Assembly (NCBI RefSeq): GCF_030272615.1
Contig: NC_081412.1
Span: forward strand, 102,348,796-102,412,795
Reading direction: 5' to 3'
DNA length: 64,000 nt
From: Cryptomeria japonica
Taxonomy: Eukaryota > Streptophyta > Pinopsida > Cupressales > Cupressaceae
Positions 1 through 10,162 of the stretch are shown here, one piece after another; positions within the stretch are counted from its first letter, which is position 1; every line of letters begins with the position of its first letter. The position numbers and the translations under genes were made by a program. A model generated the notes under the pieces. It was not told the origin of the DNA. It saw only the letters and a list, made by a program, of their open reading frames with translations, and ran no database searches.

Positions 1-1
1 G

Positions 2-610
2 TTTGAATACATGTGGATGGTTGAAGGAGAGACCATTCAATAATATGGAATAAGAATCAAAACTGTTGTTAGAGATATCAAGAGTGCAGGTGGTAAAATG
101 GAAGATTCCACTATTGTTAGCAAAGTTTTGAGATCCTTATTACCGGTCTATGCAATAAGGGTTGTTGCTATTCAGGAGTTGAGGTCTGTAGACAAGACAA
201 ATGTATCCCTGGACTCCATCATTGCAAAGTTAATAGCTTATGAGCTAAATAATTATGATGGCAGTATTCAGAAGACTGAATCAGCCTTTAGAGCATCTAT
301 TGCACCATCTAGAAAAGGCAAAGAAGCTAGTACCAGTGGTGAACCAAGACAAAGTAGAGAAATGGATGATGAGGAGATCTTGATGGAATTTGAATCTCTT
401 CTTGCCAAGAGACTTCCCAAGGGAACCAGTAAATACATAGGTAAGCTTCCTTTAAAATGTTTTTCTTGTAACTGGATAGGACACATTGTTGTAAACTGCC
501 CTAATGGTGATAACAAGGACAAACCAGAGAGGTTCAAGAAGTTCAAAGGAGGAAACCAGAGAAACTATTTTGTAGCAGTTGATGAAGGTGTCACTGATGA
601 GGAAACATAA
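2..610 (+). pseudogene. gag: Copia Gag (capsid/nucleocapsid), C-terminal part, broken
   Basis: Gag packages element RNA into cytoplasmic particles. The visible part starts inside the capsid region; the clean stretch from the ATG at 98 covers 170 residues. A zinc knuckle of the form C-x2-C-x4-H-x4-C is present (CFSCNWIGHIVVNC, about 457-498), followed by a lysine-rich tail typical of an RNA-binding nucleocapsid. The same frame is open upstream to base 2 except for a TAA at 41-43, so the ATG at 98 is probably internal and not the true start. The TAA at 608-610 lies in the Gag-protease linker and the frame continues after it. The same domain order and similar sequence occur in E2 on the other strand, so the two belong to related families. 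Confidence 0.85.
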
Positions 611-631
611 GATGAAGAAAGTGAACATATT

Positions 632-1006
632 GTGTTTGTAGCAGTTAAGGAAGATGTGTCAGACAAGAAGGCTCTTGTCTCCCGCTTTGATAATTCCAAT
701 GAGTGGATTATTGACAGTGGTTGTTCTCACCATATCACTGGTGACCAGAGTAAATTTCTATCTCTAGAAGAGTATGATGGTGGTGTGGTTCGTTTTGGTA
801 ATGATGCACCATGTATGGTAAAAGGTAGAGGGTCCATCTCTCTAAATGGAAGAAGTAGTGCTGACAGTGTGTATTGGGTAGAAGGTCTCAGACACAACCT
901 TTTGAGTGCTGCTCAACTTAATGATAATGGAATCACTCTGGAATTCAAAAATGGAGTGTGCAAAATCAAAGGAAAGAATGGTGTACTGATGGCTACTAGT
1001 ATGTAG
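632..1006 (+). pseudogene. Copia aspartic protease
   Basis: The retropepsin-type protease matures the Gag-Pol polyprotein. The active-site motif WIIDSGCSHH (D-S-G, the usual copia form) lies at about 704-733, followed by the typical copia GRGSISL block and a conserved segment ending HNLLSAAQL. The frame is the same as gag and is separated from it only by the stop at 608-610. It ends with TAG at 1004-1006, and a further TAG lies about 20 bases on. Both fall in the linker to the GAG-pre-integrase region. About 124 residues remain, a normal size for this domain. Confidence 0.85.
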
Positions 1007-1054
1007 ACCAAAGGTAACCTATTTTAGCTAAATGCTAATGTTAGTACATGTCTA

Positions 1055-2137
1055 ATGGCTAAGTTTGAGGATAGCTGGATATGGCATAGGAGACTCTGCC
1101 ATGTAAACTTTGATAATATTGTGACGGCCTATAAGATCAAGGTAGTTAGAGGATTTCCTATGCTGAGCAAACTGGAGAATCCTTTGTGCAGAGAGTGTCA
1201 ACTGGGGAAAATGTCTTCCTCAACCTTCAAAGGTAAACCTTTCACTGCAGACAATTTACTTGATCTTGTGCATACTGATTTGTGTGGTCCTATGAAAACT
1301 AGGAGTGTGTAGGGAGATAGGTATTTTATGATTCTTACTTATGATTGCTCAAGAATGATGTGGGTCACATTCTTGAAGGACAAGTCTGAAGCCTTTGGAA
1401 AGTTCAAAGCCTTCAGAGCACTGGTAGAAAGAGAAAGTGGTAAGAGGATTAAGTGCCTGAGAACTGATCAAGGAGGAGAATTCACTTCCAATTAATTCAA
1501 TAAGTACTGTGAAGAGAACGACATCAAGAGGCAACTATTTGTCCCCTGGACTCCACAATAGAATGGCCTAGTAGAGAGAAACAACTAGACTGTAGTTGAA
1601 GCAGCCAGAACAATGATGTTCCAAGGAAAAGTTGCTCACACTTTTTGGAGAGAAGCAATGAGCACTACAGTCTACACAATGAACCGGGTACTTATCAAAA
1701 AGGATAAGGATAAAACACCTTATGAGTATTAGATAGGTAAGACACCAGTGGTAAGCTACTTTAGAGTGTTTGGTAGCAAATGTTATATCAAGAGGAGTGA
1801 ACATCAGAGCAAGTTTGATGCTAAATGTGATGAGGGAATATTCCTAGGGTATTCCACAAAGAGAAAAGCTCTCAAATGTTTCAATAATAGGACTCAGAGA
1901 ATTGTTGAAAGCATCAATGTTAGAGTTGATGAAACCTCTGAGAAATCTAAGGAAACTGGCAATGAGCAAGTAGGAGATGAACTAGTTGTAACCTTTTGGG
2001 AACCGGTTGCAAAACAACCTAGCACCAGTAATAGTGCTCCAACACCGATAGATGTTAATGCTGATGAAGAAGAAAAGAAAGAGGAAACAACTAAGATCAT
2101 TCCTAGGTATGTAAAGCTGAATCATGATCCAAAGTAG
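1055..2137 (+). pseudogene. Copia integrase, broken by several stops
   Basis: Integrase joins the cDNA ends to host DNA. The N-terminal zinc-binding part is visible (WHRRLCHVNF, then CRECQLGKM), followed by the first catalytic aspartate in HTDLCGP (about 1273-1293). After a TAG at 1310 the core continues, with the second aspartate at TDQGGEF (about 1462-1482) and a PQ-stop-NGLVER block near 1550-1580 that holds the catalytic glutamate region. The C-terminal part runs on from VFGSKCY (about 1768). Stops at about 1310, 1493, 1559, 1587, 1730 and 2135 are all in the same frame, so no indel is needed to explain the damage. The gene cannot make a whole enzyme as it stands. Confidence 0.85.
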
Positions 2138-2197
2138 ATCATAGGAGACAAGGATGCAGGAATTCTTACAAGAAGAAAGGTCAAATAAACCTCTTGC

Positions 2198-3163
2198 ATG
2201 ATCTTTGAATTTGAGCCTAAAACATTTAGAGAGGCACATAAAGATGAAGACTGGATCAAGGCAATGGAAGAGGAACTTGACCAAATAGAAAAGAATGGTA
2301 CATGGTCTTTGGTACCCAGACCAGAGCATAAAAATGTTATTGGCACCAAATGGGTTTTCAGAAATAAGCTGAATGGAGATGGATCAGTGGTTAGAAATAA
2401 AGCCAGACTGGTGTGTAAAGGATATGCCCAAGAAGAAGGAGAAGACTATGGAGAAACCTTTGCTCCTATAGCCAGATTGGAAGGAGTTTGTATGCTTCTT
2501 GCATATGTAGCATTCAAGGGATTCAAAGTATATCAAATGGATGCAAAATCTGCATTCCTGAATGGAATACTAGAAGAGGAGGTATATATAGAGCAACCAG
2601 ATGGGTTTTCCCTATCAGAAGACAGCGACATGGTGTGTAGGCTACATAAGGCCTTGTATGGACTAAAGCAGGCACCTAGAGCATGGTATAAGCGCTTGCA
2701 CTCCCATCTTGTGAACATTGGATTTTAGAGAACAAGTGAGGATAATAATATCTACCTGAAGTCAGAAGGAGATCAGATTCTAATCTGTGAGGTATTTGTT
2801 GATGACATAGTTTTTGGAGGAGATGACAAGATGAGTCATAAATTTACAGATGAGACGAAAAAGGAATTTGAGATGTCACTTATAGGGGAGATTAAGTTCT
2901 TCATTGGACTACAGATTCAACAAATGAAAGATGGAATCTTTATCACTCAGTCCAAATATGTCAAAGAGGTGTTGAAGACCTTTGGCATGGAAGACAGCAA
3001 ACAGGTTGGTACATCGATGGTGACCGGTTGTAAATTATCAAAAGAGGATGACTCAGGGTTGGTAAATGAGAAGGAATACCCATCAATGATTGGTAAATTG
3101 CACTATGTAGTACATAGCAGACCAAACATTGCACATGTAGTGGACATTACTGCACGGTTCTAG
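2198..3163 (+). pseudogene. Copia reverse transcriptase
   Basis: This domain copies element RNA into DNA. The standard copia landmarks are present in order: [38 protein letters not shown], the first catalytic aspartate in [24 protein letters not shown], and the catalytic box FVDD at 2795-2806 (usually YVDD). GLQIQQ and the downstream thumb segment follow. The frame is interrupted by TAG at 2726-2728 and ends at TAG 3161-3163, both at positions where glutamine would be expected. It lies directly between integrase and RNase H in the polyprotein. Confidence 0.9.
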
Positions 3164-3748
3164 AAAAGCCCAAGAGAATCCCACTTGGTAGCAGTCAAGT
3201 GGATTCCGAGATATCTGAAGGGAACTATTGACTATGGATTATGGTATCCATACAGTACTGATTTCAACCTGAAACTGTTTATAGATGTTGACTGGGCTAG
3301 TAATGTGGATGACCGGAAGAGAACAATCAGTGGTGCATTCTTTCTTGGTGGCAGACTAGTCTCATGGATGAGTAAGAAGTAGAGTTGTATCTCTCAGTCT
3401 ACAGCAGAAGCAGAGTATGTTGCAACATTTATGAACTGCACCTAGACAATCTGGATGAAGCATGTATTAAATGGCTTCAAAGTTCCTGTATTTGAATCGG
3501 TAAGTATATTTTGTGACAACACAAGTGCGATTAACATCTCCAAGAATCTGGTTTTACATTCTAGAACCAAGCACTTTGAGCTTAAGTATCATTTCTTAAG
3601 GGAAAAGGTTTAGAACAAAGAGATTGTATTGGAACATGTTTCTAGTAAGGAGCAGCTAACAGACATATTCACCAAGCCTCTACTGAAGGCTACCTTTACC
3701 TATTTGAGAGGTGAATTAGGGGTGTTTCCCCTTCAAGAGGTGAACTAA
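3164..3748 (+). pseudogene. Copia RNase H domain and polyprotein C-terminus
   Basis: RNase H degrades the RNA strand of the RNA-DNA hybrid during reverse transcription. The segment contains the DVDWASNVDDRKRT block (catalytic aspartate, about 3286-3327), GAFFLGGRLVSWMSKK, STAEAEYVA (catalytic glutamate, about 3397-3425) and a CDNTSAI block with the third acidic residue (about 3512-3535), then SRTKHFELKYHFLRE. Stops at 3380, 3443 and 3612 interrupt it; in each case the expected residue is glutamine and the stop is TAG. A TAA at about 3746-3748 is a likely natural end. Confidence 0.85.
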
Positions 3749-3996
3749 AGGTGTGTGCTCCACATTAGTCAGGACTTACATTGATATATCTTTTTCAGGA
3801 TTTATGTGTTGAAGGATACTACTCCTTAGGGGGAGCAGCATAGTGGGACATAGTTATTTGTGCCTCCACTTTGGCATTATTGTCAAAGGGGGAGAAGATG
3901 TAAAGTGGAGAACATATCTGCAGTATTGGGGAGAAGATGTGAAGCTGAAGCAGAAAGATATCTTTGTATATTTTCATCAATGCCAAAGGGGGAGAT
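3749..3996 (+). other. E1 3' untranslated stretch and polypurine tract
   Basis: This non-coding stretch joins the RNase H gene to the 3' LTR. Two near-identical purine blocks, each AAAGGGGGAGA, lie at about 3886-3896 and 3985-3995. The second touches the LTR and is the plus-strand primer site. The second block is enclosed by an inverted repeat (ATGCCAA at 3980-3986 and TTGGCAT at 3999-4005) that spans the LTR border. A third G-rich run, TTAGGGGGAGC, lies near 3827-3837. Confidence 0.8.
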
Positions 3997-4069
3997 TGTT
4001 GGCATATGTGTAGAGCATGATGACATGATGATATTGTATGTTGTCATTGATGTCAATATGCTAAAGAGT

Positions 4070-4193
4070 GAACTGGTATATTAAAGTAAGCAACTTGCAA
4101 GAGAACCGGTATGATGTTGTGAACTGGTATATGTGAAAAAGTGAAGCGTATGTCTGTCCAAGTGAACTGGTATGTTGGAATGTGAACCGGTAT
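4070..4193 (+). repeat. Five copies of GAACYGGTAT in the E1 LTR
   Basis: The motif GAAC(T/C)GGTAT begins at 4070, 4103, 4121, 4164 and 4184. The copies differ only at the C/T base, which would be lost from CCGG by C-to-T change. They lie upstream of the TATA box at 4424, in the U3 part of the LTR where enhancer elements usually sit. A regulatory role is an inference. Confidence 0.65.
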
Positions 4194-4423
4194 ATGGAAT
4201 ATTTTGTATCAAGGTTTCATATGGTATGACTACCAGTTGGTAGTCTTAGCTTCAGGGTTTCTGGTTGAAGTGTTCCAAGCCTATGTGATTCATCCGATGA
4301 AATCATGTTATAAGTTAGCATTATAATGAAGAATAGATTGTGTTGCCACATTAGCCTTGTGTGCGTGAAGGATCTTGCATGAAGGAGATTGATCCTATCT
4401 ACCTCGGGAATGTGTGAAGTCTC

Positions 4424-4429
4424 TATAAA
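4424..4429 (+). promoter_or_regulatory. Putative TATA box of the E1 LTR
   Basis: TATAAA lies in the sequence CTCTATAAACGG, mid-LTR, at the position expected for the U3 promoter. No transcript data are available from sequence alone. Confidence 0.45.
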
Positions 4430-5485
4430 CGGTGGAGAATGCGTGATGGGTTATTAGCCTCCAAGAAGCGGTAAAGAATGAACATTGGAGAACGTCTTGA
4501 GATCTATTCAAGACTGTTGTAATCAATGCAATATGTTCAACGGTTAGGATTGAACTGACTAAATTGCTTAACCTAAATTTTTAAGGTTTAGGGTTTATGC
4601 TACCAACCTATCTTTCTTATAAGGTTGATGTTGTTATTTGTGTTGAGGTTGTTGGCAAATGTTGTGTGTATCTAATTGTAGAGATATGTGATTCTTGCCA
4701 CACCAGACAAGAGAATAGATACCTGCAGAGTGTGATTGTAGAAGGAAGGAACTAAAGCGGATCTACATTGGCATTGAAGTGTTGTTACCATATCATTATA
4801 ATACCTGTTGACCTCTATCAACTTCAACAGTTGGAAAATCCCTTAACATGGTAGCTTTAACCAGCTTGTTGGAAATCCTTTAACAGGGTGACTCAAAATC
4901 ATTGAGTTCTTAAAATCATCTAACAAGGTAACCTTTAACAGGGTTTAACCCTTAACCGGGTATTTTAGCTATCCCTTAACCGGGTGATCCCTAGTAGGAT
5001 CGGTTCCTAACAGAACCAATTGTAAAGTCTTTAACCAGACCAGGATCCTAGCAGAGTGAACTTCAAAAGGGTTCAAAGAACAGCTTGTGGGTATTCATCC
5101 CCACTATGGTTTTTCCCAATTGGGTTTCCACGTGAAAAATATGTGTGTTATGTGTGATGCTTTTTGTGTGATGCTTTGTTTTTCTTTGTCAAGCAATAAA
5201 GCATGTTGAGCCAGTAAGTCTTTACATTTTTGTTGATGTATTACTAGCGTATGCATATGGGTGAAGTGGAAATAAGATGTTAGATTTTGTGGAAAGCTAA
5301 GAGTTGCCAGTTTATGTCTTTCACATTCTTACTGTGTTTAACCGATAGTAATCTGGTTTAGATCAGTGTTATTGCTTGCCAGTCAAGTGCAATGTTCTCA
5401 GTTAAACCAGTTTAAGGAAAAGTGTTTTTGCCAGTACTGATTCACCCCCCCCTCTCAGTACCAATTTAGTACTAATTGTTCATCA

Positions 5486-5990
5486 TTGATTCATCAGTCT
5501 TCTGATTCCATGCATCTCACAAAATGAATTAAACTCACTGGAACAAAATTCTCCACCTCTATTAGGTCTCAAACATTTCCGCTTCAATCCGGACTCAATT
5601 TGAACTTTAGCTTTGAATATCTTTAATTTCTCAAAAGCTTCTGATTTTTCTTTCAAAAAGACAACCCACCTCATCTTGGAATAATCATCAATTAGTAGTA
5701 TAAAGTATATATCACCCTACACACTTCTAACATTTGTAGGTCCACACAGGTCATTATGCGCAAGATCTAGCAATCCATCAGATCTATATTGTTTATTCTT
5801 GAAAGAAATCCATGTTTGCTTACCCAATTCATATTCCTTACATACCAGATTAACAAGTTTAACAATCTTAGGTAGATCTCTAACAACTTTTCTAGAACTG
5901 ATCTTAATCAATGAATCAAATTTTACATGACACATTCATCTATGCCACAACCAACTCTCATCTATCTTAGCAATCAAACAAATTTTCTCA
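5486..5990 (-). pseudogene. Copia integrase fragment, cut by E1
   Basis: The fragment starts with the GAG-pre-integrase region (WLWHR, stop, MCHVKF, about 5920-5950). It has the second half of the zinc-binding site (CKEYELGKQ, with the first cysteine of C-x2-C present and the second replaced by tyrosine), the first catalytic aspartate region altered to HNDLCGP, IDDYSKMRWVVFL, and NRGGEFCSSEF where the second catalytic aspartate is replaced by asparagine (TDQGGEF in E1). It ends at MHGIRR, after which the reading becomes unrelated at the E1 junction. Stops near 5714 and 5936 break it. The lost catalytic residues and the truncation show it is dead. Confidence 0.8.
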
Positions 5991-6069
5991 CCAACATTCC
6001 AATGAAAAATGTTACCTTCGGTCTTAGTTCCAGATGCAATCTCTATAGCAGAAGCATTCAAGATATTGC

Positions 6070-6427
6070 ATTTACCATCCTTGAATTGAAGATCTTAACC
6101 CTTATCAACCATCTATCCAACACTCAAAATATTATGCTTCAAACCTTCAACATACAAGACATCATCAGTGTTATGCTTACCATGAAAAGAAATAGAACCT
6201 CTCCCACAGATTACATAGGCTTTGTCATCTCCAAATCTAACTATTCCACTAGCATACCTTTCCATGCTTACAAATTTTCTTTTATCACCATTCATATGAT
6301 ATGAACAACCACTGTCAATTATCCATTCACCTTTTTCTTCTACCTTAGCATCCAAAGCTTTCTCCTCAACAAAACAACTAGTGGAATCAAGAGGTACAGG
6401 TCTATCTTCTTTAATGGCAATAAACAC
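6070..6427 (-). pseudogene. Copia aspartic protease
   Basis: The active-site motif WIIDSGCSYHM is present at about 6300-6330, followed by GRGSISFHGKHN and YVEGLKHNILSVG, closely parallel to the E1 protease. The frame is linked to gag upstream through VTIDE, a stop, then EGDEVVFIAIKED. A stop after NILSVG near 6110 is followed by the rest of the linker to integrase (FKDGKCNILNA). Confidence 0.8.
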
Positions 6428-7470
6428 AACTTCATCTCCTTCTTATTCATCAATTGTAACACCTTCATCTGCAGCATAATAATACTTATTTTGGTTCCTA
6501 AACTTCGGGTTAGACTTATCAGGATTATCATACTTTTGATGCTTCTCATATCTATCATTCCTATCATACTTATCAAACTTATCATATGTGTCATACTTAC
6601 TCATTCTCTTCAAACATCTAGAAGCAAAATGTCCTATCTTATTACAAGAAAATCATTTCAAGGGCAACTTTCCATCATACTTACCGACACCTTTAGGCAA
6701 TCTCTGGGAAGTAAATGTTTCAAGCTCATCAAGCTCTCTTTCTTTCTCTACTATTTCTCTTCTTTCTCTTTCATATCTGGATATCCTGCACTCATCGAGA
6801 TCATATTTCTTCTTATTGGATACAGATATTAATGCTCTAAATTTAGTCTCAAACTTTCCATGTGATTCTCCAAATTCACTCAGCTCAAATGTAGCAAGTT
6901 TTCCAACCAACAAATATCTTTTTACTATAGTCACACTCTGGGTCTCATCAATAGAAACAACCTTATGTTTATAAGGAGGCAAAGACTCAGCACCTTAGCA
7001 ACAATGTCATCTTCCTCAATCTTTCCACCAGCATACCTGATACTAAGGAAAAGTTCATTCACCTTAGCCATGTATGAATTTATGTTCTCATCATCTCCCA
7101 TCTTCAATCTCACATACTTTCCTTTCAAGCTTTGCAACTTAGCAACTTTCACTTGACTATCACTTTCATACATGATCTCAAGCTTCTCCCAGATCTCGTC
7201 TATGGTCTAAAGTCCCATAACATTTATAATTTTAGAATTAGTCAGTGCACTAAGCAATGCTTCCTTCACTCTAATGTTATATTCCACTTCCTTAACCTCA
7301 TAAGGAGTGGATGGTCCATTCTGAGGAATAGCATAGACATTCTTAGTAATTTTCTAGTAATCTTCTCCAAGACATTTCAAGTGCACCTCCATCTAGCTCT
7401 TCCATATAGTATACTTACTTCCATCAAACCTTGTATTGTCCTTCTTGAAAAGAATACCATGAGTTGTCAT
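6428..7470 (-). pseudogene. gag: Copia Gag with damaged zinc knuckle
   Basis: The start is placed at the ATG whose complement is 7468-7470, about 40 bases inside the primer site, giving MTTHGILFKKDNTRFDG, a typical copia Gag opening. The capsid part follows (KVAKLQSLKGKYVRLKMGD, about 7140-7090) with stops and shifts between 7150 and 6980. The nucleocapsid has SCNKIGHFASRC near 6650-6615, but the first cysteine codon of the C-x2-C knuckle has become TGA. A long stretch rich in K, Y and D follows. E1 Gag shares the ELETFTSQRLPKG-type segment just before the knuckle. Confidence 0.75.
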
Positions 7471-7511
7471 CCTGGATCTCCTCAAGTGATTAAGCTTCTA
7501 TCTAAGGATCT

Positions 7512-7524
7512 ATATCCGATACCA
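7512..7524 (-). other. E2 primer binding site
   Basis: On the - strand this reads TGGTATCGGATA, close to the TGGTATCAGAGC sequence that pairs with the 3' end of plant initiator methionine tRNA and is used by most copia elements. It lies two bases inside the LTR border. Confidence 0.7.
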
Positions 7525-7526
7525 AT

Positions 7527-8767
7527 TATTAGCAACAATCAAGAAGGAAGACTGAGAGGGGGGGTGAATTAGTCTTCACCAGATCTCATAATTAAACTTC
7601 AAGACATAAACTGATAAACTACAACAATAAATAGATAAGCAAATTAATAGCACAACACAAAACACCAAGATTTTTGATGTGGAAAACTCGATTAAGGAAA
7701 AACCCACGATGGGAACCTACCCATAGTAAGATGATACTCTATAGTATTATGTGAAAATATTACAATGGGGAATGCACATGCATTCAAGCACACTGCTTAG
7801 AGGTCACTACTCAAAAGATATTCACCCAGAAGGCTACAACCCTTAGGGAAGTCTCACTGACTTACAATATGATTTGGACTACAATCTAGAAGAAATGAAC
7901 TACAATGATAGCATCTACAAATGCCTAATGACAGTTTCGGTTAAGCACAATTGTTTGCTTTGAAACACCAATCTCACTCAACACTTCACTGAATGATAAA
8001 TCTCTTATTCGCACATTTACCTCTCTTTGATAATGCAGACACTATATCGACACCAAAACTAAGTGAATAACTCGCCTATATATACTATTCATCAACGTTG
8101 ATAACAAGGTTGGCTAAACCCTCAACTCACAAAATTACATTACATGATACAAAGATCAATTACTAAACCAATATAATGATTTACATTACATAGTATGGAC
8201 CTAATTCAAATTTCCAAACAATCTCATCCATTGGAAATCACACCAAGATCAACCGCAATATGCTACACCATCAAAAATACCACATAACACGAAAATCAAT
8301 ACCGATTGACAAAAACCACCAAGATATTGCACAACGATCAATGTGGATCATCAAAACAAATAGGACATGACTATGAAACACTAGAAGGTACGTTAGAATT
8401 ATCACCAACAGCTGCACCAACACCACTTATCAAATTTTCATCGATCAACATCAAAAAGCTCAAGAACATAGCCAATTAGCAACTGTCATGAAGAAAGATA
8501 ACTTGTAGGGAACTAAATCATGAACCATTTGAAATGAAGATACACAAGATCATCCCAAACAATATCCCAAAACCTCAGTACAAGATTTGATCACACTGGA
8601 ATATACCAGAGGAAATACTGGATTCTGCAAAATAGTGATCAACATAACCAAACTATAAAATTGGATCAAAAGATCTTCTCAAACTCACCGAAATAAACCA
8701 CGTGCATATGTTAACATCAATGATAACAACATATCCTAGTAGCAATAATTAACAACCATATCCAACA
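7527..8767 (-). repeat. E2 5' LTR (copia, - strand)
   Basis: The - strand begins TGTTGGATATGG at 8767, has TTGTTATCATTGATG about 40 bases in, a TATA-like TATATATA at 8077-8084, the C-tract CACCCCCCCTCTCAG at about 7550-7565, and ends just before the primer site. Length is about 1.24 kb. The terminal bases at the 3' end read TAATA, not CA, which suggests mutation or a slightly different border. Confidence 0.75.
8077..8084 (-). promoter_or_regulatory. Putative TATA box of the E2 LTR
   Basis: TATATATA on the - strand, mid-LTR, about 690 bases from the LTR start; position fits a U3 promoter. Confidence 0.4.
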
Positions 8768-9628
8768 AATCCAATAGTTGACAAGTGTCAATATGAGAGG
8801 ACTTGAGAGGAGAAGGAAGAAGCATTTAATGCTTGAGAAGACATGAGAGTAACCTCATGTGGTTGAGTTGTTGGATAAAGGTTTTATCCAATGGAAAATC
8901 TTTTACCCAATGGGTAAACTCTTGTGCAAGGTTTACCCATGGTTAGGCTTTGACCAAAGGGACAAGACCCATGTGGGTTAGTGTGTTGAAAAAGGCAAGG
9001 CCTTTAAGGCTTTGTAAGAGCCTTAAATGTTTTTGGGAGACTTTGAGGGTTAACTTGATGGAGAGAAAATGGCTTTAAATGTTTTTGAGAAGTGACTCCT
9101 TCCTAATCCTTAGTTCAGGAATGTGCAAATGATTAAAAGTGGGTTTAGGTTAATTATAAGGGGTTAGAAGATTCTAGAAGAAAGGTTAGTGAGCAAGTGA
9201 GCTTTGTAGGAGAATGCAAGTGGGTGAGGGTAAATAGGATTTTTAAATAAATATAATATTTTTTAAATGAGTTTGTGTAACTTGTAGTTGGATAGATATT
9301 TAAATAAATGTCAATTTATTTAAACATGAGAAGGGTATTTAATTAAATGAAAATTTAATTAAATGTGAAAGAGGGTATTTAAATAAATGTTTAATTTATT
9401 TAATATGAGAGGAAAGGGTAACATTAAATAAATTGATAAATTTAATTAATAGTTGGACTATAGTTAGCAATTTTAATTTAAATAAATTTATGAAATTTAT
9501 TTAATTAAAATAGATGAATGGGGTCGAAATGAATTAATTAAATGGGAATTTAATTAATAGAATAATATTAGTGTATTGAGCAAATATTAAATATTTATTT
9601 AATTAGTGGACAAATTTATGTGTCTACA
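8768..9628 (-). repeat. E3 3' LTR, left end cut by E2
   Basis: On the - strand it opens TGTAGACACATAAA and has a run of AATTAAAT/ATTTAATT blocks like those in the E4 LTR. It later shows GGACTTGAG and CCTCTCAT, which are also in the E4 LTR at about 19550-19580. The end is missing because E2 starts at 8767. The AT blocks are self-complementary. Confidence 0.7.
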
Positions 9629-9645
9629 TTTTCCTCTGTTTGAGA
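9629..9645 (-). other. E3 polypurine tract
   Basis: The - strand reads CTCAAACAGAGGAAAA directly before the LTR start, the plus-strand primer site. The matching E4 site is at 19012-19029. Confidence 0.6.
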
Positions 9646-10162
9646 TGGTACAGTTTATTGCGTTGTTTCAAATAAAGATAGGCATGAGAAAAATTCCCTA
9701 GGGATGTTAGTTTAGTGGGTGGTATACCCTCTCGAGAAATGGGCTGAAAATTTTGAAAAATTGGGCGATCTCGAAAATAGAAAGAATGGGGGGAATGAAA
9801 GAGTAGAAGAATTTAGGGTAAATGGTGAAAGAACAGAGGAAAATGGAGAAATGGAAAGTCTCGGAAGTTTCCAAGGTCCACAGTGGTGAGCAGGGCGAAA
9901 AAGGGCTAAGGCTGGGTAGGGTATATTTGGGAAAGAAGGGGTAAATTTGCCTCATTTCATATTCCTCCATGGTGATTTTAGGCTTTGATAGTGACCCTTT
10001 TGTGAGCAGTGCACAGTAGAAAAGATGGTCGTTCCCATAGCAGATCATCATTTTGAATACATCTCAAGGTACTTGCGGCCAACCAACCTACGGACCCCCG
10101 GTAAGTCAAGTTCTGACCTTTGTGATTTAAGCGCATTTAATGCATTTAGCAAGTTGAAGTCG
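9646..10162. other. Non-coding spacer between LTR and motif cluster
   Basis: No supported gene. The first 60 bases are homologous to the E4 stretch just before its 3' LTR. The remainder is G-rich on the + strand. A splice-donor-like GGTAAGTC lies at about 10100-10107, with an acceptor-like TTACAGGT at 10390-10396. Confidence 0.5.

Larger units (their letters stand above)
1..5485 (+). mobile_element. E1: Ty1/copia LTR retrotransposon, 3' part with 3' LTR
   Basis: Gag, protease, integrase, reverse transcriptase and RNase H follow in the copia order (integrase before RT). They are followed by a purine-rich tract and a long LTR starting TGTTGG. The 5' LTR and start of gag lie off the window. All recognisable coding blocks lie in one reading frame from base 2 to about 3748 and are broken by stop codons rather than frameshifts, so this was one polyprotein gene. 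The right end abuts the integrase gene of E2 on the other strand, which shows that E1 inserted into E2. The exact right edge (5485) is a best estimate. Confidence 0.9.
3997..5485 (+). repeat. E1 3' LTR (copia)
   Basis: The LTR starts TGTTGG right after the polypurine tract. It shows the copia hallmarks seen elsewhere in this window: TTGTCATTGATG near the start, a C-tract with CTCTCAG near the end (5444-5458), and a TATA box in the middle. Length is about 1.49 kb. No second copy is in the window, so the 3' border is estimated from where homology to E2 integrase begins. Two arrays of short motifs lie inside (4070-4193 and about 4840-5060). Confidence 0.8.
5486..8767 (-). mobile_element. E2: Ty1/copia element on the - strand, 5' half
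   Basis: Reading the - strand from 8767: LTR (to 7527), tRNA primer site, gag, protease, then integrase, which stops abruptly near 5500 where E1 begins. The rest of pol and the 3' LTR must lie to the left, beyond E1 and off the window. Gag, protease and integrase resemble those of E1, so the two are related families in opposite orientation. E2 itself interrupts the LTR of E3. Confidence 0.85.

Noticed and set aside
1894-2349. Several - strand frames over the E1 integrase/RT region
   Set aside because: They are shadows of the sense copia polyprotein, which has clear catalytic motifs.
9707-10051. - strand frame of 114 residues
   Set aside because: No domain or similarity recognised; it lies in the LTR-proximal spacer of a gypsy element and has a phenylalanine/proline-rich chance look.
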